A stretch of 64,000 nt of DNA, from contig NZ_AP019547.1 of the NCBI RefSeq assembly GCF_013168275.1, positions 2,356,001-2,420,000 of the forward strand, read 5' to 3'. Origin of the DNA: Candidatus Nitrotoga sp. AM1P (GTDB taxonomy: Bacteria > Pseudomonadota > Gammaproteobacteria > Burkholderiales > Gallionellaceae). Of the stretch, positions 17,801-29,683 are shown one piece after another. The notes under the pieces were generated by a model, which was not told where the DNA came from, ran no database searches, and saw only the letters and a program-made list of their open reading frames with translations. The position numbers and the translations under genes were made by a program. Position 1 is the first letter of the stretch. The number at the start of each line of letters is the position of its first letter.

Positions 17801-18908
17801 TGGAGGGCCCAAAAAGCTGGTTAAGGGTGCCAAGTTGACCAAGGATTACCTGACTAGCTTGGAGCGTCATCAGTGGTTTGATATACGTCTCGCGAGTGAA
17901 GACACTGCATCGCAATTGGAGCAGGTTAAAGAAGGTTTGGCGCAAAAGCGTTTGGAATTCGATGCGGCATTTGAATTAAAGAAACGCAATTTAACTCAAG
18001 GCGATGAGCTGCAAGTTGGTGTGCAGAAGATGGTTAAGGTGTATGTGGCAGTGAAACGCCGGTTACAGCCTGGCGACAAGATGGCGGGTCGTCATGGTAA
18101 TAAAGGTGTGGTGTCACGCATTGTGCCGGTAGAGGATATGCCTTACATGGCCGATGGCACGCCTGTTGACATCGTGTTGAACCCGCTTGGCGTCCCATCG
18201 CGTATGAATGTAGGGCAAATATTGGAAACTCATCTGGGTTGGGCAGCTAAGGGTTTGGGGAATAAGATCGGCAAGATGCTGGAATCACAAGCCAAGATTG
18301 AAAAAATACGCACATTCCTAGGTAAGATTTATATGCATGACCAGGCTGCGGAGATTACTGAGTTCAGTGATGAGGATGTGCTAGACCTGTGCCGTAATTT
18401 GAGCGGAGGTGTGCCCTTCGCCACGCCAGTGTTCGATGGCGCGAATGAAGATGAAATTAAGGATATGTTAGAACTAGCAGATTTACCGCGTTCTGGCCAG
18501 ATAACCCTATACGATGGGCGTACTGGGGTTGCATTTGATCGGCCGGTCACAGTGGGTTATATGCATGTATTGAAACTGAATCACTTGGTGGATGACAAGA
18601 TGCATGCGCGTTCCACTGGTCCATACAGCTTGGTAACCCAGCAACCGTTAGGCGGCAAGGCGCAGTTTGGTGGTCAGCGTTTCGGTGAAATGGAAGTGTG
18701 GGCGCTGGAAGCGTATGGCGCAGCTTACACGCTGCAGGAAATGCTTACGGTCAAATCAGATGATGTGGCTGGACGCACCAAAATTTACGAGAGCATTGTC
18801 AAGGGCGATCACAAGATTGATGCCGGTATGCCGGAGTCGTTTAATGTATTAACCAAGGAAATTCGTTCTTTGGGCATTGATATCGATCTTGTTCGTCATC
18901 GAGAGTAG
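14829..18908 (+). CDS. rpoB: DNA-directed RNA polymerase beta subunit
   Basis: RpoB forms one half of the catalytic cleft of RNA polymerase. The 1359-aa protein is full length for a betaproteobacterium. It begins [17 protein letters not shown]. The rifampicin region ([40 protein letters not shown]) has wild-type residues, and [15 protein letters not shown] lies near the active site. ATG 14829 follows CGTGGAGATATC. An ATG 12 codons upstream lacks the family N-terminus. An 81-nt gap with two palindromes separates it from rpoC. Confidence 0.99.
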   Translation: MSYSFTEKKRIRKSFAKRIGALPIPFLLSTQLESYSAFLQADQLPEQRINDGLQAAFHSIFPIESHNKYARLDFVSYNLGMPPFDVKECQQRGLTYASPIRARVRLTLFDKEVSKPTVVKEVKEQEVYMGEIPLMTNTGSFVINGTERVIVSQLHRSPGVFFEHDRGKTHSSGKLLFSARIIPYRGSWLDFEFDAKDYVYFRIDRRRKMPVTILLKSLGYTPEQILAAFFEFDTFHLGKKGIQFEVVPERLRGEVARFDILDKSGKVIVAGGKRITVRHIREIQEAGIDKLAVGEDFLFERVLAHNVIDKDSGEIIANANDEITETLLAKLHAAGEKKIRTLYTNSLDQGGYISQTLRADETTDQWTARVAIYRMIRPGEPPTEDAVENLFNGLFFSEERYNLSVVGRMKFNRRIGLDELTGSVTLSNEDIVAVIKIMVELRNGRGEIDDIDHLGNRRVRAVGELAENQFRTGLARVERAVKERLGQAEADNLMPHDLINAKPISAAVKEFFGSSQLSQFMDQTNPLSEVTHKRRISALGPGGLTRERAGFEVRDVHPTHYGRLCPIETPEGPNIGLINSLALYARINNYGFIETPYRQVAKGKATDEVKYLSAIEEGRFTIAQANAELDSKGKFTNDVVSSRQHNEFVLASPDRIEYMDVAPAQVVSVAAALIPFLEHDDANRALMGANMQRQAVPCLRAEKALVGTGVERTVAVDSGTTVQAWRGGRIDYVDAGRIVVRVNDDETTHGEVGVDIYNLTKYTRSNQNTNINQRPLVKMGDVIARDDVIADGASTDMGELALGQNMLVAFMPWNGYNYEDSILISERVVAEDRFTSIHIEELTVVARDTKLGSEEITRDIPNLSEGQMARLDECGIVHIGAEVGVGDVLVGKVTPKGETQLTPEEKLLRAIFGEKASDVKDTSLRVQAGISGTVIDVQVFTREGLQRDQRAQQIIDDELKRYKKDLADQMRIVEVDVFTRLGKLLLGKVVNGGPKKLVKGAKLTKDYLTSLERHQWFDIRLASEDTASQLEQVKEGLAQKRLEFDAAFELKKRNLTQGDELQVGVQKMVKVYVAVKRRLQPGDKMAGRHGNKGVVSRIVPVEDMPYMADGTPVDIVLNPLGVPSRMNVGQILETHLGWAAKGLGNKIGKMLESQAKIEKIRTFLGKIYMHDQAAEITEFSDEDVLDLCRNLSGGVPFATPVFDGANEDEIKDMLELADLPRSGQITLYDGRTGVAFDRPVTVGYMHVLKLNHLVDDKMHARSTGPYSLVTQQPLGGKAQFGGQRFGEMEVWALEAYGAAYTLQEMLTVKSDDVAGRTKIYESIVKGDHKIDAGMPESFNVLTKEIRSLGIDIDLVRHRE

Positions 18909-18911
18909 GGG

Positions 18912-18957
18912 GCGGCGCGTTCTGAGCGCCGCTCAAGATTGGTGCGCCGGGCGCACC
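18912..18957. repeat. Two adjacent GC-rich palindromes between rpoB and rpoC
   Basis: GCGGCGC-GTTCTGA-GCGCCGC (18912-18932) and GGTGCGC-CGG-GCGCACC (18941-18957) are both perfect 7-bp stems, 8 nt apart. The second, with the trailing CTACA, resembles a palindrome dispersed in intergenic regions of many proteobacteria. Neither is followed by a T-run, so a REP-like repeat or mRNA-stabilising structure is more likely than a terminator. Confidence 0.6.
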
Positions 18958-18989
18958 CTACATTGCTGCCGAATATTTAGGAGTTATAT

Positions 18990-21900
18990 ATGAAAGCATT
19001 GCTGGATTTGTTCAGGCAAGTTACGCAGAAGGAGGAGTTCGACGCGATCAAGATCGGGTTGGCCTCACCGGAGAAAATTCGTTCTTGGTCCTACGGCGAA
19101 GTAAAAAAGCCGGAAACCATTAACTACCGAACTTTCAAGCCGGAGCGGGATGGTTTGTTTTGCGCCAAGATTTTTGGTCCAACCAAGGATTATGAGTGCC
19201 TATGCGGTAAGTATAAACGCTTGAAACATCGTGGGGTGATCTGCGAGAAATGCGGTGTGGAAGTAACGCTATCTAAAGTGCGTCGCGAACGTATGGGGCA
19301 TATCGAACTGGCAAGTCCGGTGGCGCATATTTGGTTCTTAAAGTCATTGCCGTCGCGTTTGGGAATGGTGCTGGACATGACGTTACGCGACATAGAGCGC
19401 GTACTTTATTTTGAAGCTTACGTCGTGACCGATCCTGGGATGTCCACGCTCGAACGCGCTCAATTGCTTTCTGAGGATGATTATTTAGCCAAGCTGGAAG
19501 AGTATGGAGATGAGTTTTCCGCAGTAATGGGGGCGGAGGGCATACGCGCGCTCTTGCACGCGTTGGATGTGCCAGCAGAGGTGGAGAAGCTGCGTGCTGA
19601 TCTTGAAGCGACCAGCTCCGAAACCAAAATCAAAAAATATGCGAAACGATTGAAAATCCTTGAGGCATTTTTGGTTTCGGGCATCAAGCCCGAGTGGATG
19701 ATTATGTTGGTGCTGCCCGTGTTGCCGCCAGAATTACGTCCCTTAGTGCCGTTGGATGGTGGTCGCTTTGCGACTTCTGATTTGAATGATTTGTATCGTC
19801 GTGTAATTAACCGGAATAATCGTTTGAAACGCCTTTTGGAGTTGAAGGCACCGGAAATTATTGTGCGCAACGAAAAGCGTATGTTGCAGGAATCAATTGA
19901 TTCGCTGCTGGATAATGGCCGTCGCGGCAAGGCAATGACAGGTGCTAACAAGCGTCCACTGAAGTCGTTGGCGGACATGATTAAAGGTAAAGGCGGTCGC
20001 TTCCGCCAGAATTTGCTGGGCAAGCGCGTAGATTATTCTGGTCGTTCCGTAATTGTTGTGGGGCCGCAGCTGAAATTGCATCAGTGCGGCTTGCCCAAGA
20101 AAATGGCGCTGGAGCTATTTAAGCCATTCATTTTTCATAAACTGGAAATTCTCGGGCTGGCCACAACCATTAAGGCGGGCAAGCGTATGGTGGAAGCGGA
20201 AGAGCCAGTTGTGTGGGATATTCTGGAAGATGTCATTCGTGAGCATCCGGTACTGTTGAACCGAGCGCCTACGTTGCATCGTCTCGGTATTCAGGCGTTC
20301 GAGCCGATACTGATCGAAGGCAAAGCAATTCAGTTGCATCCATTAGTTTGTACAGCTTTCAACGCCGATTTCGACGGTGACCAGATGGCCGTGCATGTGC
20401 CGTTGTCACTGGAAGCGCAGATGGAATGCCGTACCTTAATGCTGGCCTCTAATAACGTTTTGTCGCCTGCCAATGGCGAGCCTATCATTGTTCCGTCGCA
20501 GGATATCGTGCTGGGGCTGTACTATATGACGCGCGAAAAAATCGGTGCGCTGGGCGAGGGCGCGTTGTTTGCTGACGTGTCTGAAGCGCTACGAGCCTAC
20601 GAATCTGGCCATGTAGATCTGCATGCCAAGGTAGTCGTGCGTATTAAAGAAATAGGCTTGGATGATAACAATGAGCGTCAGGAAAAGCGTACCCGCTATG
20701 AAACTACCGTGGGACGTGCTATTTTGTCAGATATTTTGCCAGTCGGTTTGCCGTTCAGTTTGGTTAATAAAGCATTAAAGAAAAAAGAGATTTCTCGTCT
20801 GATTAACACCAGCTTCAGTCGTTGTGGTTTGCGCAACACCGTGATCATGGCTGACAAGTTGATGACAACTGGCTTTACTTATGCGACCCGCGCCGGCATT
20901 TCAATTTGCCTGGATGACATGCTGGTGCCACCGCAAAAAAATGAGTTAATTGACGCGGCAGGAAAAGAGGTGCGTGAGATTGACGTGCAATACACTTCTG
21001 GTTTGGTGACCCAGGGTGAACGTTACAATAAGGTAGTGGATATCTGGGGTCGTACTGGTGATCTGGTGGCCAAAGCTATGATGGATCAGCTAGGTAGCGA
21101 GCCAGTGATTGACCGTGCCAGCGGCAAACAGCTTGCTGATAAGAAGGGCAAAGTAGTGATGCAGGAGTCTTTTAATTCCATCTATATGATGGCAGACTCT
21201 GGCGCGCGCGGTTCTGCGGCTCAGATTCGCCAATTAGCAGGTATGCGGGGTCTGATGGCCAAGCCAGATGGTTCTATCATTGAAACCCCGATTACCGCTA
21301 ATTTTCGCGAGGGGCTGAATATGTTGCAATATTTTATCTCCACTCATGGTGCGCGAAAAGGCTTGGCTGATACCGCATTGAAGACCGCGAACTCTGGGTA
21401 CCTGACGCGTCGTTTGGTAGATGTGACCCAAGATCTAGTGGTGGCTGAGGAAGATTGTGGTACCAGCGATGGTGCCGCGTTGAAGGCATTGGTTGAAGGT
21501 GGTGAGGTGATAGAAGCATTGCGTGAGCGCATACTAGGTCGCGTTGCCAGCAAGGATATCGTCAACCCAGAAAGCAGCGAAACTCTATATGAGGCAGGCA
21601 CTCTTCTGGACGAAGATATGGTGGAAAACATTGAGTCGCTGGGTGTTGATGAAGTACATGTGCGGACGCCCCTCACATGTGAAACCCGTTATGGTTTGTG
21701 CGTCAAATGTTATGGTCGTGACTTAGGTCGAGGTGGTCCCGTGACGGTAGGCGAAGCAGTTGGCGTAATTGCTGCGCAATCCATTGGGGAGCCAGGTACT
21801 CAATTGACCATGCGCACCTTCCATATTGGTGGTGCCGCATCGCGTACCGTGGTGGCTAATCAGGTCGAGGGTAAGTCTAATGGTCAGGTGAAATACAGCG

Positions 21901-23213
21901 CGAACATGCGTACCGTCAGCAATACGCGAGGAGAGTTAGTGGTGGTAGCGCGTAGTGGCGAAATAATGGTTACCGATGATCATGGGCGCGAGCGCGAGCG
22001 CCACAAGGTGCCATACGGCGCGATGTTGGCCGTACGTGAGGGTAGTTTGGTTCGCGCAGGTGAAGTGTTGGCTACATGGGATCCCCATACCCGTCCTATT
22101 ATTACCGAATATGCTGGTCGGGCGCGATTTGAAAATGTAAAAGAGGGCGTTACCGTTACTCGAGAGATTGATGAAGTAACCGGATTGTCCACTCTTGTGG
22201 TGGATCCTAAGCTTGCTGGTACGCAAGGTAAGGGTGTGCTGCGGCCATTGGTACGTTTGCTCGACGAGGAGGGGCACGAGATTAAGATTGCTGGCACCGA
22301 ATTACCAATTTCGGTGACCTTTCAGACGGGTTGTATCATCACCGTAGAAGATGGCCAGCATGTTGGCGTGGGTGAGGTGCTGGCACGTATTCCGCAAGAA
22401 AGTAGTAAAACACGTGACATTACTGGAGGACTTCCGCGAGTGGCGGAACTGTTTGAAGCTCGTTCGCCAAAGAATGCTGGTATGTTAGCGGAAGTTACCG
22501 GAACGGCATCGTTCGGTAAGGATACTAAGGGTAAGCAACGTTTGGTTATCACCGATATGCAAGGTGTGGCGCATGAGTTTCTGATTACCAAAGACAAGCA
22601 TGTGCTAGTACACGATGGACAAATGGTGACCCAAGGCGAAATGATTGTGGATGGTCCGCGCGATCCGCATGACATTTTGCGCTTGCTGGGTGTGGCAGCA
22701 CTGGCGCGTTATATTGCCGATGAAGTGCAGGATGTGTACCGCCTGCAGGGTGTTAAGATTAACGACAGGCATATTGAAGTGATAGTGCGCCAGATGTTGC
22801 GCCGAGTGCAGATTGTAGATGAAGGTGATACCAAGTTTATTCCCAAAGAGCAGGTGGAGCGTGCAGATTTGCTGCAAGAGAATGAACGTGTTGAGAAAGA
22901 AGGCAAGCAGCCAGCAACCTATGAATATATGCTGTTGGGAATCACTAAGGCTTCATTGTCCACGGATTCGTTTATTTCCGCGGCATCCTTTCAAGAAACC
23001 ACGCGTGTGTTAACTGAAGCTGCGATTATGGGCAAAAGAGACGAGCTACGTGGGCTGAAGGAAAACGTCATTGTGGGTCGCTTGATTCCGGCGGGTACTG
23101 GCTTAGCCTATCATGCCGCGCGACGTAAGCAGCGGTTGGGGTTGGGCATGGCAGCAACGGTGCTAAGCGAAGGGGAGCAAGCCGTAGAAACACAAGATAA
23201 CCAACTTGCTTGA
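18990..23213 (+). CDS. rpoC: DNA-directed RNA polymerase beta' subunit
   Basis: RpoC carries the catalytic Mg2+ site NADFDGDQM. The 1407-aa protein has the N-terminal zinc-binding cysteines ([20 protein letters not shown]), the conserved [15 protein letters not shown] segment, the second zinc site ([13 protein letters not shown]) and the trigger-loop region with [11 protein letters not shown]. Full length, with TAGGAGTTATAT before the ATG. The stop codon TGA (23211-23213) lies inside the -35 box of the next promoter. Confidence 0.99.
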   Translation: MKALLDLFRQVTQKEEFDAIKIGLASPEKIRSWSYGEVKKPETINYRTFKPERDGLFCAKIFGPTKDYECLCGKYKRLKHRGVICEKCGVEVTLSKVRRERMGHIELASPVAHIWFLKSLPSRLGMVLDMTLRDIERVLYFEAYVVTDPGMSTLERAQLLSEDDYLAKLEEYGDEFSAVMGAEGIRALLHALDVPAEVEKLRADLEATSSETKIKKYAKRLKILEAFLVSGIKPEWMIMLVLPVLPPELRPLVPLDGGRFATSDLNDLYRRVINRNNRLKRLLELKAPEIIVRNEKRMLQESIDSLLDNGRRGKAMTGANKRPLKSLADMIKGKGGRFRQNLLGKRVDYSGRSVIVVGPQLKLHQCGLPKKMALELFKPFIFHKLEILGLATTIKAGKRMVEAEEPVVWDILEDVIREHPVLLNRAPTLHRLGIQAFEPILIEGKAIQLHPLVCTAFNADFDGDQMAVHVPLSLEAQMECRTLMLASNNVLSPANGEPIIVPSQDIVLGLYYMTREKIGALGEGALFADVSEALRAYESGHVDLHAKVVVRIKEIGLDDNNERQEKRTRYETTVGRAILSDILPVGLPFSLVNKALKKKEISRLINTSFSRCGLRNTVIMADKLMTTGFTYATRAGISICLDDMLVPPQKNELIDAAGKEVREIDVQYTSGLVTQGERYNKVVDIWGRTGDLVAKAMMDQLGSEPVIDRASGKQLADKKGKVVMQESFNSIYMMADSGARGSAAQIRQLAGMRGLMAKPDGSIIETPITANFREGLNMLQYFISTHGARKGLADTALKTANSGYLTRRLVDVTQDLVVAEEDCGTSDGAALKALVEGGEVIEALRERILGRVASKDIVNPESSETLYEAGTLLDEDMVENIESLGVDEVHVRTPLTCETRYGLCVKCYGRDLGRGGPVTVGEAVGVIAAQSIGEPGTQLTMRTFHIGGAASRTVVANQVEGKSNGQVKYSANMRTVSNTRGELVVVARSGEIMVTDDHGRERERHKVPYGAMLAVREGSLVRAGEVLATWDPHTRPIITEYAGRARFENVKEGVTVTREIDEVTGLSTLVVDPKLAGTQGKGVLRPLVRLLDEEGHEIKIAGTELPISVTFQTGCIITVEDGQHVGVGEVLARIPQESSKTRDITGGLPRVAELFEARSPKNAGMLAEVTGTASFGKDTKGKQRLVITDMQGVAHEFLITKDKHVLVHDGQMVTQGEMIVDGPRDPHDILRLLGVAALARYIADEVQDVYRLQGVKINDRHIEVIVRQMLRRVQIVDEGDTKFIPKEQVERADLLQENERVEKEGKQPATYEYMLLGITKASLSTDSFISAASFQETTRVLTEAAIMGKRDELRGLKENVIVGRLIPAGTGLAYHAARRKQRLGLGMAATVLSEGEQAVETQDNQLA

Positions 23214-23238
23214 CAGGTTGGGTATTCCTCAATAGAAT
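23210..23238 (+). promoter_or_regulatory. Strong promoter of the str operon, overlapping the rpoC stop
   Basis: TTGACA at 23210-23215, a 17-nt spacer and TAGAAT at 23233-23238 form a near-consensus sigma-70 promoter. GC-rich GCGCGG follows the -10 box, as in promoters under stringent control. It should drive rpsL-rpsG-fusA-tuf and beyond independently of rpoBC. Confidence 0.8.
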
Positions 23239-23339
23239 GCGCGGTCTTTTTGCCTGCCCACGTCCGGGGGGAGCAGTATAGTTTAGGCGGTTGTTTTTTA
23301 TATTATTGATACATAAGAATATTTAGGAAAATTTAGATA

Positions 23340-23717
23340 ATGCCAACCATCAATCAGCTAGTGCGCAAGCCTCGTGTCGCCGAACCTATGAAAAGTAAAG
23401 TTCCTGCTTTGGGTGGGAGTCCCCAAAAGCGGGGGGTGTGTACCCGTGTGTATACTACAACACCAAAGAAGCCAAATTCTGCCTTACGTAAGGTTGCCAA
23501 GGTTCGTTTAACTAATGGTTTTGAGGTTATCTCCTATATTGGAGGTGAAGGCCATAACTTGCAGGAGCACTCGGTGGTGCTTATACGTGGTGGCCGTGTG
23601 AAAGATTTGCCCGGTGTTCGTTATCATATGGTACGGGGTAGTTTGGATACCGCTGGAGTAAAAGATCGTAAGCAGTCCCGTTCCAAGTACGGCGCCAAAC
23701 GTCCAAAAAAGGCTTGA
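23340..23717 (+). CDS. rpsL: 30S ribosomal protein S12
   Basis: S12 lies at the decoding centre. The 125-aa protein has [20 protein letters not shown] and [18 protein letters not shown], where the two lysines altered in streptomycin-resistant mutants are both wild type. It is the first gene after the str promoter, about 100 nt downstream of the -10 box, and leads the rpsL-rpsG-fusA-tuf group. Confidence 0.99.
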   Translation: MPTINQLVRKPRVAEPMKSKVPALGGSPQKRGVCTRVYTTTPKKPNSALRKVAKVRLTNGFEVISYIGGEGHNLQEHSVVLIRGGRVKDLPGVRYHMVRGSLDTAGVKDRKQSRSKYGAKRPKKA

Positions 23718-23785
23718 TTTATTGTCGAGCCCGGATTAATGAATTAGCCAGTTTTTTGAATTAGCCAGTTAACAAGAGGTTTAAG

Positions 23786-24256
23786 ATGCCAAGACGTAGA
23801 GAAGTTCCAAAGCGTGAAATCCTGCCGGATCCAAAATATGGCAACCAAGATCTTTCCAAGTTTGTCAATGTTTTGATGGCGGCTGGAAAAAAATCTGTTG
23901 CCGAGCGCATTCTTTATGGTGCTTTGGAGCAAATCGTTAAGAAAAGCGGTAAAGATCCAATCGAGGTGTTTAATCTTGCGTTGGCCAATGTCAAGCCTCA
24001 AGTTGAGGTAAAGAGCCGTCGTGTTGGAGGGGCAAATTATCAGGTTCCCGTCGAAGTTCGTCCTTCGCGTCGAATGGCGTTGGCCATGCGCTGGCTTAAA
24101 GATTTTGCACGTAAACGTGGTGAAAAATCCATGGGTATGCGGCTGGCCGGCGAGTTGCTGGATGCGTCCGAAAGTCGGGGTGGTGCAGTTAAAAAACGTG
24201 AAGAAGTGCACCGTATGGCTGAAGCGAATAAAGCCTTTTCGCACTTCCGTTTCTAG
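23786..24256 (+). CDS. rpsG: 30S ribosomal protein S7
   Basis: S7 nucleates assembly of the 30S head. The 156-aa protein starts [19 protein letters not shown] and contains [20 protein letters not shown], both hallmarks. It follows rpsL by 68 nt, has AAGAGG before the ATG, and precedes fusA. Confidence 0.99.
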   Translation: MPRRREVPKREILPDPKYGNQDLSKFVNVLMAAGKKSVAERILYGALEQIVKKSGKDPIEVFNLALANVKPQVEVKSRRVGGANYQVPVEVRPSRRMALAMRWLKDFARKRGEKSMGMRLAGELLDASESRGGAVKKREEVHRMAEANKAFSHFRF

Positions 24257-24302
24257 AAATTTTTTAGCTGTTTCTGAGGGTTTTATAAGTTAGGTAACTA
24301 TT

Positions 24303-26399
24303 GTGGCACGGAAAACATTAATCGAGCGATATCGTAATATTGGCATTAGCGCACATATAGATGCGGGTAAAACTACGACCACTGAACGTGTTCTGTTTTA
24401 CACGGGCGTATCACATAAGATCGGTGAGGTGCATGATGGCGCCGCAGTGATGGACTGGATGGAGCAAGAGCAAGAGCGGGGTATTACCATTACATCGGCT
24501 GCGACAACTTGTTACTGGAAAGGCATGGACTCCAGCTTGCCTGAGCATCGCATTAACATCATCGACACGCCGGGGCACGTTGACTTCACTATTGAAGTTG
24601 AGCGATCAATGCGCGTTTTGGATGGTGCGTGTATGGTGTATTGCGCTGTGGGTGGTGTGCAGCCGCAGTCTGAGACGGTGTGGCGTCAAGCCAATAAATA
24701 TGGTGTGCCGCGTTTGGCTTTTGTTAATAAGATGGATCGCTCTGGTGCGAATTTCTTTAATGTTTACGATCAAATGCGCGCTCGCTTGCGTGCCAATGTG
24801 GTGCCGATTCAATTACCGATTGGCGCAGAGGAAAAGTTTGAGGGTGTGATTGACTTGGTGCGGATGAAGGCGATTTGCTGGGATGAGGCTTCTCAGGGCA
24901 TGAAGTTTGAGTTACGCGATATTCCTGCTAATTTGCTGGCGACAGCGCAAGAGTGGCGTGCGAAGATGGTGGAAAGTGCTGCCGAGGCAACCGAAGAGAT
25001 GATGAACAAGTATCTCGAGGAAGGCGACTTGTCCGAAACGGATATTAAGCAGTGCTTGCGTATCCGTACCATTGCCAGTGAAATTGTTCCGATGTTGTGT
25101 GGTTCTGCCTTCAAAAATAAGGGTGTGCAGGCCATGCTGGATGCGGTGGTTGATTACCTGCCGGCACCGACTGATATTCCATCAGTGAAGGGCGAGCTGG
25201 AGAATGGGGCGGTAGGGGAACGCAAGGCACTCGACGATGAACCGTTCTCTGCGTTGGCGTTTAAAATTATGACCGACCCATTCGTGGGGCAGTTAATTTT
25301 TTTCCGCGTGTATTCTGGTCAGTTGAAAGCGGGCGATACGGTTTACAATCCAATCAAAGGTAAAAAGGAGCGCATTGGCCGAATTTTGTTGATGCATGCT
25401 AATGAGCGAGAAGAGATCAAGGAGGTTTTTGCGGGTGATATTGCTGCTGCTGTTGGTTTAAAAGAGGCGACTACAGGTGAGACTTTGTGTGATCCGGCCA
25501 ATGTGATTACGTTGGAACGCATGATATTCCCTGAGCCGGTAATTCATATTGCTGTTGAGCCGAAAACTAAGGCTGACCAAGAAAAAATGGGCATGGCGCT
25601 GAATCGTTTGGCGAAAGAGGACCCTTCTTTCCGTGTGCATACTGACTTGGAGTCTGGTCAAACCATTATTTCTGGTATGGGTGAGTTGCATTTGGAAGTT
25701 TTGGTTGAGCGCATGAAGCGTGAATTTAGCGTGGAGGCGAATGTTGGCGCGCCACAAGTAGCGTACCGCGAAGCGATACGCAAGGAGGTTGAGGTTGAGG
25801 GCAAGTTCGTTAAGCAATCGGGTGGACGCGGTCAATTTGGTCATGTATGGTTAAAAATTGAGCCAAATGAAACGGGCAAAGGCTTTGAATTTGTGGATGC
25901 CATTAAAGGTGGATCAGTTCCGCGTGAATTTATTCCGGCTGTAAAAAAGGGCTTGGAAGATACTTTGCCGAATGGTGTGTTGGCGGGTTTCCCTGTGGTG
26001 GATATTAAAGTTACTCTGTTTGATGGTTCTTACCATGATGTAGATTCTAACGAAAATGCATTTAAGATGGCTGCTTCTATGGGTTTCAAAGATGGTATGC
26101 GTAAGGCAAGCCCAGTGTTGTTGGAGCCGATGATGTCGGTCGAGGTGGAAACTCCAGAAGATTACACGGGTACGGTAATGGGGGACTTGTCATCTCGTCG
26201 TGGAATGGTTCAAGGCATGGAAGACATGATCGGCGGTGGGAAGATCGTGAAGGCAGAAGTTCCTTTGGCAGAGATGTTTGGTTATTCTACTGCGTTGCGT
26301 TCCGCAACCCAAGGTCGAGCTACATATACGATGGAATTTAAGCATTACACCGAAGCGCCAAAAAACGTGGCTGAAGCGGTGATGAGTAGTAGGAAATAA
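24303..26399 (+). CDS. fusA: Elongation factor G
   Basis: EF-G is the GTPase that drives translocation on the ribosome. The 698-aa protein begins [20 protein letters not shown] and has the P-loop [32 protein letters not shown] and NKMDRSGA motifs. All five domains appear present ([13 protein letters not shown] in domain [22 protein letters not shown] near the end). The start codon is GTG at 24303, where the family N-terminus begins exactly. It lies 46 nt after rpsG. Confidence 0.99.
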   Translation: MARKTLIERYRNIGISAHIDAGKTTTTERVLFYTGVSHKIGEVHDGAAVMDWMEQEQERGITITSAATTCYWKGMDSSLPEHRINIIDTPGHVDFTIEVERSMRVLDGACMVYCAVGGVQPQSETVWRQANKYGVPRLAFVNKMDRSGANFFNVYDQMRARLRANVVPIQLPIGAEEKFEGVIDLVRMKAICWDEASQGMKFELRDIPANLLATAQEWRAKMVESAAEATEEMMNKYLEEGDLSETDIKQCLRIRTIASEIVPMLCGSAFKNKGVQAMLDAVVDYLPAPTDIPSVKGELENGAVGERKALDDEPFSALAFKIMTDPFVGQLIFFRVYSGQLKAGDTVYNPIKGKKERIGRILLMHANEREEIKEVFAGDIAAAVGLKEATTGETLCDPANVITLERMIFPEPVIHIAVEPKTKADQEKMGMALNRLAKEDPSFRVHTDLESGQTIISGMGELHLEVLVERMKREFSVEANVGAPQVAYREAIRKEVEVEGKFVKQSGGRGQFGHVWLKIEPNETGKGFEFVDAIKGGSVPREFIPAVKKGLEDTLPNGVLAGFPVVDIKVTLFDGSYHDVDSNENAFKMAASMGFKDGMRKASPVLLEPMMSVEVETPEDYTGTVMGDLSSRRGMVQGMEDMIGGGKIVKAEVPLAEMFGYSTALRSATQGRATYTMEFKHYTEAPKNVAEAVMSSRK

Positions 26400-26446
26400 T
26401 TTTAAGATAACTCATGAACCGTCAATAAATCAAGGAACTTTAAATC

Positions 26447-27637
26447 ATGGCAAAGAGTAAATTTGAGCGAACCAAGCCGCACATCAATGTAGGCACGATT
26501 GGTCACGTTGATCACGGCAAAACCACCCTGACTGCAGCGATTACCACCGTGCTGTCCAAGAAGTTTGGTGGCGAGGCTAAGGGGTATGACCAGATTGACG
26601 CAGCGCCGGAAGAAAAGGCGCGCGGCATCACCATTAACACCGCTCACGTTGAATATGAAACGTCTGGCCGCCACTACGCCCACGTAGACTGTCCGGGCCA
26701 TGCAGATTACATTAAAAACATGATTACCGGTGCTGCGCAGATGGACGGTGCTATCCTGGTAGTGTCTGCCGCCGATGGTCCTATGCCGCAAACGCGGGAG
26801 CACATCCTGTTGGCGCGTCAAGTGGGTGTGCCCTACATCATCGTCTACATGAATAAAGCCGACATGGTGGATGACCCCGAGCTGCTCGAGCTGGTTGAAA
26901 TGGAGGTGCGTGAACTTCTGACCAAATACGACTTCCCGGGTGATGATACCCCGATCATTATTGGTAGTGCGCTTAAAGCTTTACAAGGTGACCAGTCCGA
27001 AATTGGCGAGCCCTCCATCTTTCGTTTGGCCGAGGCGCTGGACGCCTACATACCTCAGCCTATGCGCGTCATGGATGGCACCTTCCTGATGCCCGTTGAA
27101 GATGTTTTCTCCATCTCCGGTCGAGGTACCGTGGTAACGGGCCGGGTGGAGCGTGGCGTCGTCAAGGTGGGTGAGGAAATTGAAATTATCGGCCTCAAGC
27201 CCACGATTAAAACCATCTGCACCGGCGTGGAAATGTTCCGCAAGCTACTTGACCAAGGTCAGGCTGGCGATAACGTGGGTATATTGTTGCGTGGCACCAA
27301 GCGTGAAGAAGTCGAACGTGGTCAAGTTCTGGCTAAGCCGGGTTCTATCACTCCGCATACCAAGTTTTCAGCTGAGATTTACGTTCTCAGCAAAGATGAG
27401 GGGGGTCGTCACACTCCGTTTTTCCAAGGTTACCGTCCGCAATTCTATTTTAGAACTACCGACGTAACGGGTGCGGTTGAGCTGCCGGCTGGCACTGAAA
27501 TGGTAATGCCGGGAGACAACGTGTCGGTGACGGTGAGCTTGATAGCCCCGATCGCAATGGAAGAGGGTCTGCGTTTCGCGATACGCGAAGGCGGTCGCAC
27601 CGTCGGTGCCGGTGTGGTGGCTAAGGTGATCGAGTAA
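26447..27637 (+). CDS. tuf: Elongation factor Tu, copy 2
   Basis: This second EF-Tu gene closes the str group. The 396-aa protein is identical to copy 1 at 9930 and the DNA is almost the same (three synonymous changes near the 5' end, TAA rather than TAG stop). Its ribosome binding site is AAGGA, with an upstream region unrelated to that of copy 1. Two differently regulated tuf loci kept identical by gene conversion is the usual proteobacterial pattern. Confidence 0.99.
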   Translation: MAKSKFERTKPHINVGTIGHVDHGKTTLTAAITTVLSKKFGGEAKGYDQIDAAPEEKARGITINTAHVEYETSGRHYAHVDCPGHADYIKNMITGAAQMDGAILVVSAADGPMPQTREHILLARQVGVPYIIVYMNKADMVDDPELLELVEMEVRELLTKYDFPGDDTPIIIGSALKALQGDQSEIGEPSIFRLAEALDAYIPQPMRVMDGTFLMPVEDVFSISGRGTVVTGRVERGVVKVGEEIEIIGLKPTIKTICTGVEMFRKLLDQGQAGDNVGILLRGTKREEVERGQVLAKPGSITPHTKFSAEIYVLSKDEGGRHTPFFQGYRPQFYFRTTDVTGAVELPAGTEMVMPGDNVSVTVSLIAPIAMEEGLRFAIREGGRTVGAGVVAKVIE

Positions 27638-27649
27638 TAGTACGTGCAA

Positions 27650-27673
27650 TAAGATACAAATTCATTATATAAT
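27650..27673 (+). promoter_or_regulatory. Possible S10 operon promoter (-10 box)
   Basis: A perfect TATAAT lies at 27668-27673 in the AT-rich gap between tuf and rpsJ. No good -35 box stands 16-18 nt upstream (TGCAAT is the nearest), so any promoter here is weak or relies on other contacts. Confidence 0.3.
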
Positions 27674-27727
27674 GTCAAGTTAACCCGATATTGCGGCAAT
27701 AGCTACCGAAAAGTAGAATAAAAAATT

Positions 27728-28039
27728 ATGAAAAGTCAGAATATTCGTATACGCCTAAAAGCATTTGATTACCGTCTGATTGATCAGTCTGCATCTCGTA
27801 TAGTAGAGACTGCGAAGCGTACTGGGGCGGTGGTAAAGGGCCCGGTTCCCCTCCCTACTAAAATAGAGCGTTTTGATGTTTTGCGTTCCCCGCACGTTAA
27901 TAAAACCTCGCGTGATCAATTTGAGATTCGAACACATCTGCGTATGCTAGACATTGTTGATCCGACCGAGAAAACTGTGGATGCATTAATGAAGTTGGAT
28001 TTACCTGCGGGCGTGGATGTTGTAATTAAATTGCAGTAA
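27728..28039 (+). CDS. rpsJ: 30S ribosomal protein S10 (NusE)
   Basis: S10 is a 30S head protein and also the NusE antitermination factor. The 103-aa protein contains [37 protein letters not shown] and the C-terminal [19 protein letters not shown]. First gene of the S10 group, 90 nt after tuf. Confidence 0.99.
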   Translation: MKSQNIRIRLKAFDYRLIDQSASRIVETAKRTGAVVKGPVPLPTKIERFDVLRSPHVNKTSRDQFEIRTHLRMLDIVDPTEKTVDALMKLDLPAGVDVVIKLQ

Positions 28040-28096
28040 TTGTGGTAAGTGAATCGGCTGGCCAATTGTAGTCAGCCCCTTAAGAAGGATATAAAA

Positions 28097-28741
28097 ATGA
28101 GTTTAGGACTTGTCGGTCGAAAGGTTGGCATGACCCGCATTTTTACCGATGATGGAGTGTCTTTGCCGGTGACAGTGTTGGACGTGTCCAATAATCGTAT
28201 TACCCAAATTAAAACCTTGAATATTGATGGTTATAGTGCAGTGCAAATTGCGTTTGGGGTGCGACGTGCAAGTCGCGTCACAAAGGCAGTGGCGGGTCAT
28301 TATGCTAAAGCGGGCGTGGTTGCGGGTAGTGTGCAAAAAGAATTTGTTGCTGGCCCTGATGAATTGAGCGGTCTGCAGGCGGGTGGTACGCTGAGCGTAG
28401 ATTTATTTAAGGTTGGTCAGAAAGTGGACGTGACTGGTGTTACGCTTGGTAAGGGTTTTAGCGGTGTAATTAAGCGTTACCATTTTAATTCCGGTCGTGC
28501 CACGCACGGTAATTCAAAATCCCACAATGTGCCTGGTTCTATTGGTATGGCGCAAGATCCGGGTCGCGTGTTCCCGGGTAAGCGCATGTCCGGGCATCTT
28601 GGCGATGTGCAGCGTACTGTACAAAACCTCAAAATAGTTCGTATTGACATTGATCGTCAGCTATTGCTGATAATGGGTGCGGTTCCAGGTTCAAAAGGTG
28701 GGGACGTTGTTGTGCGCCCAGCAGTAAAGGCAGGTGTATAA
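28097..28741 (+). CDS. rplC: 50S ribosomal protein L3
   Basis: L3 reaches the peptidyl transferase centre. The 214-aa protein begins [19 protein letters not shown] and contains [20 protein letters not shown] and [18 protein letters not shown], with the glutamine that PrmB methylates in E. coli. ATG 28097 follows AGAAGGATAT. A GTG 16 codons upstream is not supported by the family. The stop overlaps rplD by one base. Confidence 0.98.
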   Translation: MSLGLVGRKVGMTRIFTDDGVSLPVTVLDVSNNRITQIKTLNIDGYSAVQIAFGVRRASRVTKAVAGHYAKAGVVAGSVQKEFVAGPDELSGLQAGGTLSVDLFKVGQKVDVTGVTLGKGFSGVIKRYHFNSGRATHGNSKSHNVPGSIGMAQDPGRVFPGKRMSGHLGDVQRTVQNLKIVRIDIDRQLLLIMGAVPGSKGGDVVVRPAVKAGV

Positions 28742-29367
28742 TGGAACTTAAGGTTATTGACGGTAAGGGTTTGGTGAGCGCTAGTATGTCAGCTTCCGAT
28801 GAGTTGTTTGGTCGCGAATATAACGAGGCGCTGATCCACCAGATTGTGATTGCATATCAGGCCAATGCACGTTTTGGCAATAGTAAGCAAAAGGGCCGTA
28901 GTGAAATTGCGAAGAGTACGCGTAAGCCTTGGGCCCAAAAAGGGACTGGTCGTGCACGTGCTGGTATGGCATCTAGCCCATTGTGGCGCGGTGGCGGTAA
29001 AATTTTTCCAAGCAGTCCGGACGAGAATTTTACTCAGAAGGTCAACCGTAAAATGTATCGTGCTGGATTGGCTTCTATTTTTTCGCAGTTAGTGCGTGAA
29101 AATCGTTTGACGGTAGTTGATAGTCTGACGCTTGAGGCGCCAAAGACAAAGCTGTTGGCGCAGAAGATGGCGGATATGGGTTTTGATTCAAGCCGAGTGT
29201 TGATTATTGTTAATGATATTGATGATAATTTATATTTATCTTCGCGTAATTTGCCAAATGTGCTTGTGTTGGAGGCTCATTTGGCGGACCCAGTAAGTTT
29301 GGTGCGTTTTCCAAAAGTACTTGTGACGCTTGATGCTATGAGGAAAATTGAGGAGATGCTGGCATGA
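28741..29367 (+). CDS. rplD: 50S ribosomal protein L4
   Basis: L4 lines the nascent-peptide exit tunnel and in E. coli represses the S10 operon. The 208-aa protein contains [39 protein letters not shown] and [20 protein letters not shown], the tunnel loop region. It overlaps rplC by one base (TAATG) and rplW by four (ATGA), so the three are translationally coupled. Confidence 0.98.
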   Translation: MELKVIDGKGLVSASMSASDELFGREYNEALIHQIVIAYQANARFGNSKQKGRSEIAKSTRKPWAQKGTGRARAGMASSPLWRGGGKIFPSSPDENFTQKVNRKMYRAGLASIFSQLVRENRLTVVDSLTLEAPKTKLLAQKMADMGFDSSRVLIIVNDIDDNLYLSSRNLPNVLVLEAHLADPVSLVRFPKVLVTLDAMRKIEEMLA

Positions 29368-29681
29368 GTAACCAAAGATTCAGCCAGGAGCGTTTGATGA
29401 ACGTATTGCAAGCTCCGCAGATATCTGAAAAAGCAACGTATGTGGCTGATAAATATGCACAAGTAATTTTTCGGGTGGACTCTAGTGCTACGAAGCCGGA
29501 GATTAAAGCTGCTGTCGAATTGATGTTCAAGGTGGATGTCGAGAGCGTTCAGGTTGCCTTGGTTAAGGGTAAGCAAAAGCGTTTTGGCAAGTTCATGGGC
29601 CGGCGTAAAGATTGGAAAAAGGCATATGTATGCCTTGCGCCTGGTCAGAAAATCAATTTTTCTGAGAGTGAGCAAGGATAA
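29364..29681 (+). CDS. rplW: 50S ribosomal protein L23
   Basis: L23 sits at the tunnel exit and is the docking site for trigger factor and SRP. The 105-aa protein contains the typical [20 protein letters not shown] near the N-terminus and [20 protein letters not shown] in the loop. ATG overlaps the rplD stop. A second Met at codon 12 is possible but the longer start matches homologues. Confidence 0.97.
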   Translation: MSNQRFSQERLMNVLQAPQISEKATYVADKYAQVIFRVDSSATKPEIKAAVELMFKVDVESVQVALVKGKQKRFGKFMGRRKDWKKAYVCLAPGQKINFSESEQG

Positions 29682-29683
29682 TT

